Shown here: in pieces, positions 23,514 through 35,038 of the stretch | Position numbering within the stretch: position 1 is the first letter of the stretch | Layout: each line of letters starts with the position of its first letter | Origin: Tachypleus tridentatus | Taxonomy: Eukaryota > Arthropoda > Merostomata > Xiphosura > Limulidae | Assembly: GCF_004210375.1 (NCBI RefSeq) | Contig: NC_134834.1 | Location: forward strand, 9,360,922-9,424,921 | Length of the DNA stretch: 64,000 nt | Direction: 5' to 3' | Made by a program: the position numbers and the translations under genes | The notes under the pieces: model-generated | What the model was told of the DNA's origin: nothing | The model's database searches: none | The model's input: the letters and a program-made list of their open reading frames with translations, nothing else

Positions 23514-25482
23514 CCTCCAGGACTACTTCCTTTGCAGTTTTATTTTCCACCTCATACACTCCGGGACTACGTCCTTTACGGTTTTATTTTCCACCTCATA
23601 CACTCCAGGACTACTTCCTTTATGGTTTTATTTTCCACCTTATACATTACAGGACTACTTCCTTTACGGTTTTATTTTCCACCTCATACACTCCGGGACT
23701 ACTTCCTTTGCAGTTTTATTTTCCACCTCATACACTCCAGGAATACTTCCTTTACGGTTTTATTTTCCACCTCATACACTCCAGGACTACTTCCTTTACG
23801 GTTTTATTTTCCACCTCATACACTCCAGGACTACTTCCTTTACGGTTTTATTTCCCACCTCATACACTCCAGGACTACTTCCTTTACGGTTTTATTTTCC
23901 ACCTCATACACTCCAGGACTACTTCCTTTATGGTTTTATTTTCCACCTCATACATTAAAGGACTACTTCCTTTACGGTTTTATTTTCCATCTCATACACT
24001 CCGGGACTACTTCCTTTACGGTTTTATTGCCCACCTCATACACTCCAGGACTACTTCCTTTATGGTTTTATTTTCCACCTCATACACTCCAGGACTACTT
24101 CCTTTACGGTTTTATTTTCCACCTCATACACTCCAGGACTACTTCCTTTACGGTTTTATTTTCAACCTCATACACTCCAGAACTACTTCCTTTACGGTTT
24201 TATTTTCCAACTCATACACTCCAGGACTACTTCCTTTACGGTTTTATTTTCCACCTCATACACTCCAGGACTACTTCCTTTACGGTTTTATTTTCAACCT
24301 CATACACTCCGGGACTACTTCCTTTACGGTTTTATTTTCCACCTCATACACTCCAGGACTACTTCCTTTACGGTTTTATTTTCCACCTCATAGACTTCAG
24401 GACTACTTCCTTTACGGTTTTATTTCCCACCTCATACACTCCAGGACTACTTCCTTTACGGTTTTATTTTCCACCTCATACACTCCAGGACTACTTCCTT
24501 TATGGTTTTATTTTCCACCTCATACATTACAGGACTACTTCCTTTACGGTTTTATTTTCCACCTCAAACACTTCGGGACTACGTCCTTTATGGTTTTATT
24601 TTCCACCTCATACACTCCAGGACTACTTCCTTTACGGTTTTATTTTCCGCCTCATACATTCCAGGACTACTTCCTTTATGGTTTTATTTTCCACCTTATA
24701 CATTACAGGACTACTTCCTTTACGGTTTTATTTTCCACCTCATACACTCCGGGACTACTTCCTTTGCAGTTTTATTTTCCACCTCATACACTCCAGGACT
24801 ACTTCCTTTATGGTTTTATTTTCCACCTCATACACTCCGGGACTACTTCCTTTACGGTTTTATTTTCAACCTTATACACTCCGGGACTACTTCCTTTACG
24901 GTTTTATTTTCCACCTCATACACTCCGGGACTACTTCCTTTACGGTTTTATTTTCCACCTCATACACTCCAGGACTACTTCCTTTACGGTTTTATTTTCC
25001 AACTCATACACTCCAGGACTACTTCCTTTATGGTTTTATTTTCCACCTCATACATTAAAGGACTACTTCCTTTACGGTTTTATTTTCCATCTCATACACT
25101 CCGGGACTACTTCCTTTACGGTTTTATTGCCCACCTCATACACTCCAGGACTACTTCCTTTATGGTTTTATTTTCCATCTCATACACTCCAAGACTACTT
25201 CCTTTACGGTTTTATTTTCCACCTCATACACTCCAGGACTACTTCCTTTACGGTTTTATTTTCAACCTCATACACTCCAGAACTACTTCCTTTGCAGTTT
25301 TATTTTCCACCTCATACACTCCAGGACTACTTCCTTTACGGTTTTATTTTCCACCTCATACACTCCAGGACTACTTCCTTTAGGGTTTTATTTTCCACCT
25401 CATACACTCCAGGACTACTTCCTTTACGGTTTTATTTTCCACCTCATACACTCCAGGACTACTTCCTTTACGGTTCTATTTT
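23514..25482 (+). repeat. 44-bp minisatellite, about 45 copies, open in all three plus frames
   Basis: The unit CTCCAGGACTACTTCCTTTA..CATACA repeats every 44 bp. Because 44 is not a multiple of three, every plus frame cycles through the same 44-residue peptide period (GFIFHLIHS, TTSFTVLFSTSYTPGLLPL, RFYFPPHTLQDYFLY). Frames of 508, 594 and 293 codons overlap; the two longest begin with TTG, not ATG. A few CATTAAAGG variants introduce stops. There is no promoter, splice or homology support, so I annotate a satellite, not a gene. Confidence 0.95.
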
Positions 25483-26168
25483 AATTCAATAAATCTTAGG
25501 CCTACTTTTGTTATATAAGTCTTAACTTTAATACTTTCTCAACAACTAGAACAAATATACTACGTATATCTCTTTTCATTCTATGTGATTGAAGTCCACT
25601 ACGCATGCGTTACGATTCAGAGTAGATGATCTAAAGAAACCATTGCACGCTGCTTCGAGCTTTACTGCCACCTAGCGGCAGTGAGGAGAAGTTTGATCGG
25701 ATGAAAGTTTACGATCGAATTCACTCATAGTGACGTATATAACAAGTGAACAATAACAGTATAAATAATAAAAAAAAAAAAAAACGCTGTTGCTAAATTG
25801 CTAAATGCCGTATCATGAGTAACTCTTGATGGTCAAGGTTTTATTACTTGACTTTCTACAACCTGCTAGTAACAACAAGAGGAGGGCTCTTCAGATCGTA
25901 TCAGAAACTTTCCCTCGCCACCGAACATAGAGTATTGTCAATTTCTAAACTCGCTGGTGAGGGTTGTCAGTTTCATAGCACGTGATGGTATATCAGATCT
26001 GAATGTAAGTAGGAAATAGATTATTTGTGCATCAATGTTTGTGTGTTGACGTGGTTATCATATATCATAATTATATATATATATTTAAGTTGTCATCTAT
26101 TAAATGCGGAAATACTTTAAGTGACATTAATTTAATGTTACAGATAAATCTAGATTTAATGTTTAACC
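25483..26168. other. Unique sequence with a 19-bp near-palindrome
   Basis: No gene is seen. ACTGCCACCTAGCGGCAGT at 25664-25682 is an inverted repeat (ACTGCC/GGCAGT) around ACCTAGC and reads as a CTCF-like core on the minus strand. There is a poly(A) run at about 25769-25784. Confidence 0.45.
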
Positions 26169-26270
26169 CTATTTCTTAAATTACTGTCATATTTCTTAAG
26201 CCACTATCCTATTTCTTAAGCCACTATCCTATTTCTTAAGCCACTGTCCTATTTTTTAAGCCACTGTGTC
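26169..26270. repeat. 20-bp tandem repeat, 5 copies
   Basis: TATTTCTTAAGCCACTATCC repeats every 20 bp; the first and last copies are diverged. Confidence 0.9.
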
Positions 26271-26652
26271 AAGAGTAAACCACATTCGCAAGCGATATCG
26301 GAATATTTTCGCAGAGATTTAATTAGTTCATGACTGGCTATAGAGATATCCATATTATTACATAGTGCGAGAATACTATGGATCTTTGTATTCCCCGAGT
26401 GTACCACGAGTTGTTTTCAAACGAACAATACAGCTGACCTGTCGTTCTGGTCATTAAATCAATCGATAACTGAAAACTGATAACTTGACAATTTGTTATT
26501 CAGTTTTTTCTTCGAAACAAGTTTTGTCAAATCTAACTAACATTTACGCGACTGAATACGTTTCAGTTGCTCCAATGTTTTTCTTTCGTATTAAACAATC
26601 TCATGACAATATGTCACTTATAAAGTGAGATAGTATAATATAAATTAATTGT

Positions 26653-26830
26653 TATGACAATATATCAGACGTCATGTGTTATTACATAACATAGTAATGA
26701 CTAGGAGATATAACAGTATATCAGTCGTCAAGTGTTATTGCATAATATAGCAATGGTCAGGTGTTATAACAGTATATCAGTCGTCAAGTGTTGTTGCATA
26801 ATATAGCAATGATCAGGTGTTATAACAGTA
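26653..26830. repeat. 56-bp tandem repeat, about 3 copies
   Basis: TATAACAGTATATCAG followed by TCGTCAAGTGTT recurs at 26709 and 26765, with a diverged first copy from 26653. Confidence 0.88.
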
Positions 26831-27045
26831 TAATCAACTCTACCTTTGAACAACTGACCAGAGTCATGGAAGCTGCAAGACTCTTGTTCAGAGTTATGTA
26901 AAACGAGTAGTTTTGATATGACTAGATATAATCCAAATATCTCTACAGCTCTGTTGCACGTTGTATGTACATAACCAAAGTTAAGTTCCAGTAACGTAAC
27001 TAGTCTCTCAATTCTTGCGTGGTTTCGGATAATCCGGAGCTGCTA

Positions 27046-27130
27046 ATTATGCTGACCATCAGTGAAGGAAAGGAAGTTACTCAACATCACGCACCGCCAA
27101 CTCTTTAGCTTACATTTTTTATCTACATAG
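27046..27130 (-). mobile_element. Family-1 SINE core fragment
   Basis: ACCGCCAACTCTTTAGCTTAC matches the family-1 core (CCGCCAACTCTTGGGCTAC). Tail and head are lost. A 22-bp motif (CTCTTAGAACGTAACCAGAA) repeats twice directly after it, at about 27133-27177. Confidence 0.6.
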
Positions 27131-27365
27131 CACTCTTAGAACGTAACCAGAACCTCTTAGAACGTAACCAGAACCTCAAAGCACGAAATGTTAAATTTAT
27201 TTTACTTCTAACGGGACACAGACTTGGATTCCACAGACTGATAGTTCACGCTTTGATCTTTAAATCCTGTCTACACTGGTGGTACACTAAACAGATATGT
27301 TTTCTTATCATAAATAATTATTTCATTTAAACAAATGAAAATTATAAGGCGATATGAGAGGAGAC

Positions 27366-27634
27366 GGTCCGGCATGGCCAGGTGGGTTAAGACGTTCCAC
27401 TCGTAATCTGAGGGTCGCGGGTTCGAATCCCCGTCGCACCAAACATACTCGCCCTTTCAGCCGTAGGGGCGTTATAATGTTACGGTCAATCTCACTATTC
27501 GTTGGTAAAAGAGTAGCCCAACAGTTGGCGGTGGGTGGTGATGACTAACTGCCTTCCCTCTGGTCTTACACTGCTAAATTAGGGATGGCTAGCGCAGACA
27601 GCCCTCTAGTGGCTTTGTATGAAATTCAAAAACA
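27366..27634 (+). mobile_element. tRNA-derived SINE, family 1, near consensus
   Basis: Head GGTCCGGCATGGCCAGGTGG, loop CTCGTAA, B box GGGTTCGAATCCC, core and tail are all intact. TATGAGAG at 27353-27360 and 27637-27644 fits a target duplication. One of the best-preserved copies in the window. Confidence 0.94.
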
Positions 27635-28686
27635 ATTATGAGAGAGGATTATTGTACAAATCGATATTTTAACCAGTTTTTAACAGTATTGTTAAACAAA
27701 TATCAAAACCAGTTTAGAATAAAACCTTTATCAAACTTACAAGTTTGGGAAATAATTAGAGAAATTGTGAAGAAAAAATAATTGAATGATAAAGAAATAT
27801 AAAAATATTTATCAATAACACAAGTAATAAATTAATTAGATCCCAAAACGTACAGATAAACCCTAAAACCTATTAAAATATCCATATAAACCACGATGAA
27901 TTACCTACACACTGCATCCATGGAAATTGAACGAGTGTCACACCGAGCTATGGATTAGCCTAAAACACCTGACATGCGATTAGCCTAGATTTCGTGTCAG
28001 ATAAAGCGGTTAAAGTAGGACGTTGCGTTTTGTTTTCAACGTTGTTCTGACCTATAAAGAGAGCATAACTTTGAAACACGAAACACTGCGTGTTTGTATG
28101 TATTTGTTTTTACTTAGCTACTATCAAGCATTTAATAACTGTACGAGACAGCAACACTGTACACCAAGAATACTGAAAGGGCTTATTACCGTTGTTAAGT
28201 GGGTGCCTGACAACGGTAACTATAGTGACACAACGAAGCAAAAGCCTACTGAAGATTGCAAACCTTTGGCGGTCAAATTCTGTATCCCTGGTTCTCACCA
28301 TACGTATAACCACTTTTGTCCAATGTCCCAGACCTCGTGTGTTTGGCCTTAATAAAATTGTTACAGTGTCTTTGATACATATATGTTTCACCAGTATCAT
28401 GGTACAAACCGGTATCCCAGTTGTTAATAAATAAATGAATATATATATTTAGTCTTAGCTTGAATGTTAAAAACATATATATATGTAATGAAACGTTATC
28501 AGAACAATGTTATTGTAAGGAACAACCGACGAAAATTTGTTAATCAACACGAAAAATGAAAACGTAAATTTTCGGAATAAAACAAGTTAACACAGAATTT
28601 TACTTCCTATTTCTAAATACCGAAAGATGGCGCTATATTCGGACTTGATAATCCATCACGTACCTTCCTCGGGTGATTTTCTTCCT
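27635..28686. other. AT-rich unique sequence, no supported gene
   Basis: Overlapping short frames occur on both strands at 28023-28476, but none has a recognisable domain, start context or splice support. AAAGATGGCGCTATA at 28623-28637 is CTCF-like. Confidence 0.4.
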
Positions 28687-28790
28687 TTGTTTTGTTTGTT
28701 TGTTGTAGAGTAAAACCACGTTGGGCTATTTGCCGTGTACATCGAACCCCGGATTTTAGCGCTGTAAGCCCGTAAACTTACTCGAAGCGA
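28687..28790 (-). mobile_element. tRNA-derived SINE, family 2
   Basis: TTTGTTTGTTTGTTGTAGAG at the tail, ATCGAACCCCGGATTTTAGC in the B-box region (minus GGGGTTCGAT), then GTAAGCCCGTAAACTTAC. Confidence 0.8.
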
Positions 28791-29124
28791 TAAACATGTG
28801 TTACGACCCACTGGGGTCTTCGTGTTCCAGTTGGCTACAATATTAACTGCAGGTGTCTCTACTTTCATATTATTGTGAGGTGCACACCACAAAAAATTCT
28901 CCATTATTGAGAAATACTTGTTGTTTATTTAGCGACACAAGTACAGAACTGGTAGTTATTCGAGTCAACAACTTATCCCTAATCCAAATACATTTTCATC
29001 CTGGAGTTAGTGGAAGTTCACTGTTATTAAAACATGAAATGAACTTTAAACACAACAGAGAAATGAAGACTGGTGATGACGAATCTGATGAAGTAAGAGT
29101 GGTTTTACAACGTGTTTCTTTTGT
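28791..29124. other. Spacer before a SINE, no supported gene
   Basis: A frame from 28853 runs into the following SINE and ends in it, so it is not a credible gene. The left copy of the SINE target duplication ends the stretch. Confidence 0.4.
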
Positions 29125-29393
29125 TTGTTTGGGAATTTCGCGCAAAGCTACACGAGAGCTACCTACGCTGGCTGTCCCTAATTTAGTAGTGTAAGACTAG
29201 GGGGAAGGCAGGTGGTCATCACCACCCACCGCCAACTCTTGGGCTACTCTTTTATCAACGAATAGTGACTGACCGCCACATTATAACGTACCCACGACTG
29301 GAAAGGCAAGCGTGTTTGGTGTGACGGGGATTCGAACCCGCGACCCTCGGATTAGGAGTTGAACGCCTTTACCCACATGGCCATGCCGGACCT
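29125..29393 (-). mobile_element. tRNA-derived SINE, family 1, with 12-bp target duplication
   Basis: Tail at the left, head (minus GGTCCGGCATGGCCATGTGG) at the right. A perfect 12-bp direct repeat, TGTTTCTTTTGT, is at 29113-29124 and 29394-29405. Low divergence and an intact duplication indicate a recent insertion. Confidence 0.95.
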
Positions 29394-29405
29394 TGTTTCT
29401 TTTGT

Positions 29406-30173
29406 ATAGAAGACATAAACATAAATATAAACAGAGATGAGTGAATATTTTACCGTACTGAGTCAGATACAGAGATGATGGACTTTTCAGAGACAGAGGT
29501 AGAGAACATTATTTCACAAGCAAAACGTTTCTAAAAGAAAAAAAAACAAGAAACGTTACTTTGCGTTTACGGATATTTACTAACGGTACTCGAAGGAACT
29601 GTGTTGGAAGAAATCTTGTACAATGCCCTGTAGGTTATCACCCTAACCCTTCTACTCTCCCACGCCGCTTATGTTAACATCCAACCATTTACTATGGCGC
29701 CCCCTACAGGGCAACAAATATTTTAATTGTCTGGTGCAAACGTGATTCAACCACTTTGATTATTTACCTCATGGGAATAATATATTGTCACTCACGTACT
29801 CGGGCATTACTCTCTGTTCCGGATCGTGATGGACGTTGACCTATAGAATATTTTCGCGTCCATCATATCTATATATCTATAAAATTGTTTTTTTATTTAT
29901 TTGTGTACGAATGCGTTTGTGAAGAACCAACAATGAAGTTGTTTTACTCTGCAACGCCTGAATTTTCCAAAAAAAGACCAAACTTTGCTTGTCGTGTCGA
30001 AACGTTGCGTGTCTTTTGAAAAGAATGTTCACTGTTTCGAGTCTGTTGTCAACTTTCGTTCGGTGTAGAAAAGAAACAAAACAGAACGTACTAAGTGGAG
30101 TAAACGTGGTCACGTGAATCGTTGTTTTTACTGTCTGAGGAAGAAACTGTTCACCTTTTAAACAATGGTAATG
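29406..30173. other. Unique sequence, no gene seen
   Basis: No supported gene. TATGGCGCCCCCTACAGGG at 29693-29711 is a strong CTCF-like string on the minus strand. Confidence 0.4.
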
Positions 30174-30290
30174 CTGTAATGTGAATATTAATCCCAGTAT
30201 TCGTCTATAAAGAGAAGCCCAGAAGTTGGTGGTTGATCGTGTTCCTTTATGTCTCTATCACTTCTAAATTAGGGACAGCTGGTGCAGATG
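30174..30290 (+). mobile_element. Family-1 SINE fragment at the edge of a satellite
   Basis: TAATCCCAGTATTCG, AGAAGCCCAGAAGTTGG and TAAATTAGGGACAGCTGGTG follow the family-1 core in order. The expected tail after GCAGAT is replaced by the first unit of the 53-bp array. Confidence 0.8.
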
Positions 30291-31420
30291 GTGGATTTCT
30301 AATGATACCTTTCTTGTGTCGTCGTTACCACATGGTAATAATCGTGGATTTCTAATGATACCTTTCTTGTGTCGTCGTTACCACATGGTAATAATCGTGG
30401 ATTTCTAATGATACCTTTCTTGTGTCCTCGTTACCACATGGTAATAATCGTGGATTTCTAATGATACCTTTCTTGTGTCCTCGTTACCACATGGTAATAA
30501 TGGTGGATTTCTAATGATACCTTTCTTGTGTCCTCGTTACCACATGGTAATAATGATGGATTTCTAATTATACCTTTCTTGTGTCCTCGTTACCACATGG
30601 TAATAATCGTGGATTTCTAATGATACCTTTCTTGTGTCCTCGTTACCACATGGTAATAATCGTGGATTTCTAATGATACCTTTCTTGTGTCCTCGTTACC
30701 ACATGGTAATAATCGTGGATTTCTAATGATACCTTTCTTGTGTCCTCGTTACCACATGGTAATAATGATGGATTTCTAATCATACCTTTCTTGTGTCCTC
30801 GTTACCACATGGTAATAATCGTGGATTTCTAATGATACCTTTCTTGTGTCCTCGTTACCACATGGTAATAATCGTGGATTTCTAATGATACCTTTCTTGT
30901 GTCCTCGTTACCACATGGTAATAATGGTGGATTTCTAATGATACCTTTCTTGTGTCCTCGTTACCACATGGTAATAATGATGGATTTCTAATCATACCTT
31001 TCTTGTGTCCTCGTTACTACATGGTAATAATCGTGGATTTCTAATGATACCTTTCTTGTGTCCTCGTTACCACATGGTAATAATCGTGGATTTTTAATGA
31101 TACCTTTCTTGTGTCCTCGTTACCACATGGTAATAATGGTGGATTTCTAATGATACCTTTCTTGTGTCCTCGTTACCACATGGTAATAATGATGGATTTC
31201 TAATCATACCTTTCTTGTGTCCTCGTTACCACATGGTAATAATCGTGGATTTCTAATGATACCTTTCTTGTGTCCTCGTTACCACATGGTAATAATGGTG
31301 GATTTCTAATGATACCTTTCTTGTGTCCTTGTTACCACATGGTAATAATGATGGATTTCTAATAATACCTTTCTTGTGTCCTCGTTACCACATGGTAATA
31401 GTGATGGATTTCTAATGATA
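30291..31420. repeat. 53-bp minisatellite, about 21 copies
   Basis: The unit GTGGATTTCTAATGATACCT..CATGGTAATAATC has a period of 53 bp. Variant units (AATGATGG.., ..AATCATACC) recur in ordered groups, indicating block duplication. The array begins exactly where a SINE fragment breaks off; no SINE tail is seen at its right end. Confidence 0.97.
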
Positions 31421-31678
31421 TTTTTATCGTGTTCTCTCAAAACTTTCGGTTACCAGCAGTCACCAACAGCCAGCAAGCCTGGATTGGTAAAGGAAACAGT
31501 TGTTTCTTAATGCTCTTATTTTCGTAATTTATAGATAAACAGAAAAGGAAACACATGATAACCAAACATGTTTGTGTTAGAACAAAGTCACATTGAGCAA
31601 TGTGTTATATCTACTGCAGGGAATCTAACCCCGGATCGTGGTTCTACAAAAATTAACCATCTCTTTGTATTTAATATG
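31421..31678. other. Spacer with family-2 SINE fragment
   Basis: A diverged family-2 fragment (minus) at 31569-31648 (TTAGAACAAAGTCACATTGA ... AATCTAACCCCGGAT). No gene is seen. Confidence 0.5.
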
Positions 31679-31961
31679 GCTTGTTTGTTTGTTTGTTTGG
31701 AATTTAGCGCAATGCTACTCGAGGGCTATCTGCGCTAGCCGTCCCGAATTTAACAGTATAAGACTAGAGGGAAGGCAGCTAGACATCATCACCCACCGCC
31801 AACTGTTTGGCTACTATTTTACCAACGAATAGTGGGATTGACAGACACATTATAACGCTCCCAAGGTTGAAAGAATGAACATCTTTGGTGTGACAGATAC
31901 TCGAACCCACGACCCTCAGATTATGAGTCGAGCGCCCTAACCACCTACCCATACTAGGCCA
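31679..31961 (-). mobile_element. tRNA-derived SINE, family 1
   Basis: Tail TTTGTTTGTTTGTTTGGAAT at the left (head to the right). B-box region ATACTCGAACCC is mutated. Core intact. Confidence 0.92.
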
Positions 31962-32169
31962 AGAGGGATAACTCTATTTATTGAGTGAGATTACCTATAC
32001 GTAGGACCTTCTTACAGTAAAACATGAGTCTGAATGTTTCATGTGTTACTGTGTGTTTTAAGTTTCCTATAAACCACATTATTAACTTTAACACGTTAAT
32101 GATCCCTGTTAAAGAATTAACATTGAACTAATATTTGTAAATATATAAATTTAGGAAAACAACGACTCT

Positions 32170-32405
32170 TGTTTAGCGACATCTAGTGACTCAGCGGTAA
32201 ATCTGAGGTTTGCAATGCAAATAATCTGGTTTCGAACCTCGTGGTACACACTGGCCTAACACACCAAACAGACGACCTCTAGGATTGGCTCCCTCCCGGT
32301 GACGCCGTGATAATTCTGAGAACTTATAACTCTAAATTCGAGTTTCTATTCCAGCGGTAAAAGAGCACTTGTAGCGTGTTGTGTAGCTTTGCGCTTATAA
32401 AACGA
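32170..32405 (+). mobile_element. SINE-like element, third family
   Basis: A tRNA-like head (ACTCAGCGGTAAATCTGAG; B-box-like GGTTTCGAACC) is followed by a body unlike families 1 and 2. The end, TTGTGTAGCTTTGCGCTTAT, matches the tail shared by family 1. The common end suggests the same LINE partner mobilised all of them (inference). Confidence 0.65.
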
Positions 32406-33410
32406 TCATTAGAGATATTTCTCTAAACGTGTTTGAGGATTAAGAGTAATATTTGGCAAGTTCTGTACATGTGTTAGATGTTTAGAATTAACATGACAAA
32501 AATTGTTTCGGGTGTCAGTCTTCTCCACTGCCATAGTGCCCTACTTTTTCGTTTAGCGTTTTTGAGCAAGAGAGAGTGGTCATCGAGAGGTTAACAGCCA
32601 GCAGAAACAAACGTACAAGTTGTCATGTTGTAATCAACAGGTACCCACGCGCTAACAACGCAAAAGCGTGACATGTCATTCGAGAGCGTGCTGAGCGCGC
32701 GCGTTTGATAAGCAGAGCAGTTTATTAACCATCCCAGATATAGAGAGGTCCACAAAAATACAACAACAACACACTATAACCAGATTTTTACTTTAAAATA
32801 TTTGTTTGGTGACCGATTGAGATTTATTTTAAATTTTACACTTAATATATTTGTACAGTTAAAAAGTAGATTTACAGCCCAGTAAATCAACGCCAAGTGT
32901 ACGGACTTACAACGCTAAAATCCGAGGTTTAGTTCTTCTGCTGGACAGCAACATTACATAGCTTTAGTTCTTACTGAAGTTACAATGTCTTCCGACAGGT
33001 CTCTCTATAAAAAATAAGCAAATAGGAATTTATTGTTTTTAGGCCTGACACTCATTTATCCTTATAGCACCACCTTGCGGGTTTTCTTCATTCTCTGCTA
33101 TATCAAACAGATATATTTTGGTAATAATAACCAACTGTTGTATTTCTATCGTAGTTAACGAGTACCACACATGTGTTTGGAATATAACAACAACTGATTG
33201 TTTTCTTATTGTTGTAACTGACATACACCTCACATGTGTATATTTTGCTATTAATAATTGACTGTTTTATTTTTATATATCACACATTCTGAGTTTTGTT
33301 TGGTTTTTACAGCTCTGCCCCCTAAAAAATCATTAAAATAATTGAGAATAATAGTTGAGTCAGAGTGAATGTGTGGGTGGTTGGGTGGGTGGGTGGTGGT
33401 GATTCACAGA
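32406..33410. other. Unique sequence with a family-2 SINE fragment
   Basis: A plus-strand family-2 fragment is at 32876-32970 (GTACGGACTTACAACGCTAA). No gene is seen. CTCF-like strings at 33066-33081 and 33313-33328. (GGGT)n-type repeats at 33373-33398. Confidence 0.45.
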
Positions 33411-34929
33411 TGGTTTGTTTTTGAATTTTGCGACAAACAATTCGAGGGTTGTCTCCCATTCTAAATTACGAAGGAACAATTCAAAGTAAGGCAGCCAGTT
33501 AACACCACCCACCATCAACCCTTGGGCTACTCTTTATTAACACCACCCACCACCAACTCTTGGGCTACTCTTTATTAACACCACCCACCGTTAGCTCTTG
33601 GGCTTTTCTTTATTAACACCACCCACCGTTAGCTCTTGGGCTACTCTTTAATAACACCACCCACCACCAACTCTTGGGCTACTCTTTATTAACACCACCC
33701 ACCACCAACTCTTGGGCTACTCTTTAGTAACACCACCCACCACCAACTCTTGGGCTACTCTTTATTAACACCACCCACCACCAACTCTTGGGCTACTCTT
33801 TATTAACACCACCCACCACCAACTCTTGGGCTACTCTTTAGTAACACTACCCACCACCAACTTTTGACTACTTTATTAACACCACCCACCACCAACTCTT
33901 GGCTACTCTTTATTAACACCACCCACCACCAACTCTTGGCTACTTTTATTAACACCACCCACCGTTAGTTTGGCTTTTTTTATTAACACCACCCACTGTT
34001 AGTTTGGCTACTTTTTAATAACACCACCCACCACCAACTCTTGCTACTTTTATTAACACCACCCACCACCAACTCTTGCTACTTTATTAACACCACCCAC
34101 CACCAACTCTTGCTACTTTTATTTAGCGCCGCCCTCCACCAACTCTTGGCTACTTTTATTAACGCCACCCACCACCAACTCTTGGCTACTTTTATTAACA
34201 CCACCCACCACCAACTCTAGGCTACTCTTTAGTAACACCACCCACCACCAACTTTTGACTACTTTTATTAACACCACCCACCACCAACTCTTGGACTATT
34301 TTATTAACACCACCCACCACCAACTTGGCTACTTTTATTAACACCACCCACCGTTATCTCTTGGCTTTTTTTTATTAACACCACCCGCCGTTAGATTTTG
34401 CTACTTTTAATAACACAACCCACCACCAACTCTTGGCTGCTTTTATTAACACCACCCACCACCAACTCTTGGGCTATTTTATTAACACCACCCACCACCA
34501 ACTCTTGGGCTACTCTTTATTAACACCACCCACCACCAACTCAGCGGCTACTTTTATTAACACCACCCACCACCAACTCTTGGGCTACTCTTTATTAACA
34601 CCACCCACCACCAACTCTTGGGCTACTCTTTATTAACACCACCCACCACCAACTCTTGGGCTACTCTTTAGTAACACCACCCACCACCAACTTTTGGACT
34701 ACTCTTTATTAACACCACCCACCACCAACTCTTGGGCTACTCTTTATTAACACCACCCACCGTTAGCTCTTGGGCTATTTTTTATTAACACCACCCACGC
34801 TAGCTCTTGGGCTACTCTTTATCAACTAAAATGGGGATTGAACGTCACATTATAACGTTCCTACAGCTGAAAGAGTCAGCATGTATGGGCATCGCAGTTG
34901 AATCTGCAACACACGGGTTGCGAGTCGAG
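33411..34929 (-). mobile_element. Family-1 SINE carrying a 1.3-kb internal expansion
   Basis: The left end, TGGTTTGTTTTTGAATTTTG.., is a SINE tail. The right end (from 34821: AACTAAAATGGGGATTGAAC, ATTATAACGTTCC, CAGCTGAAAGAGTCAGCATG, then GCGAGTCGAG) continues through the rest of the core into the head. The core segment between has been multiplied into about 36 tandem units. An ordinary copy has this segment once, so a single SINE of about 270 bp has become about 1.5 kb. Confidence 0.92.
33499..34820. repeat. 38-bp minisatellite derived from a SINE core
   Basis: The unit TTAACACCACCCACCACCAA..TACTCTTTA has a modal length of 38 bp. Units between about 33860 and 34440 are shorter (33-37 bp) and more diverged (lost GGG or CT), while both flanks are regular. 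Subtypes with ACCGTTAGCTCTTGG occur in clusters. Each unit aligns to the family-1 core ATCACCACCCACCGCCAACT..TACTCTTTTA. Confidence 0.97.
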
Positions 34930-35038
34930 TATTCTTACTTTATATATAGATACATATGTTGTCGTGTTTTCCAGATTTTAATATTCAAACATTTCTATCA
35001 AGTGGAAGCAAAACGATATATTTCTCGGGCACCACGTG

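Noticed and set aside
23532-25492. Large open frames of 508, 594 and 293 codons as repeat-protein genes
   Set aside because: They overlap in three frames of one 44-bp tandem array, two start at TTG, and there is no gene context. Recorded as a satellite, with the coding option kept as a finding.
27366-27441. tRNA gene at SINE heads (also 13171, 14751 and 50632)
   Set aside because: A and B boxes and a CTCGTAA loop are present, but acceptor and T stems do not pair and each is fused to a SINE body.
28023-28476. Overlapping small frames on both strands
   Set aside because: Mutually overlapping, none with domain or splice evidence.
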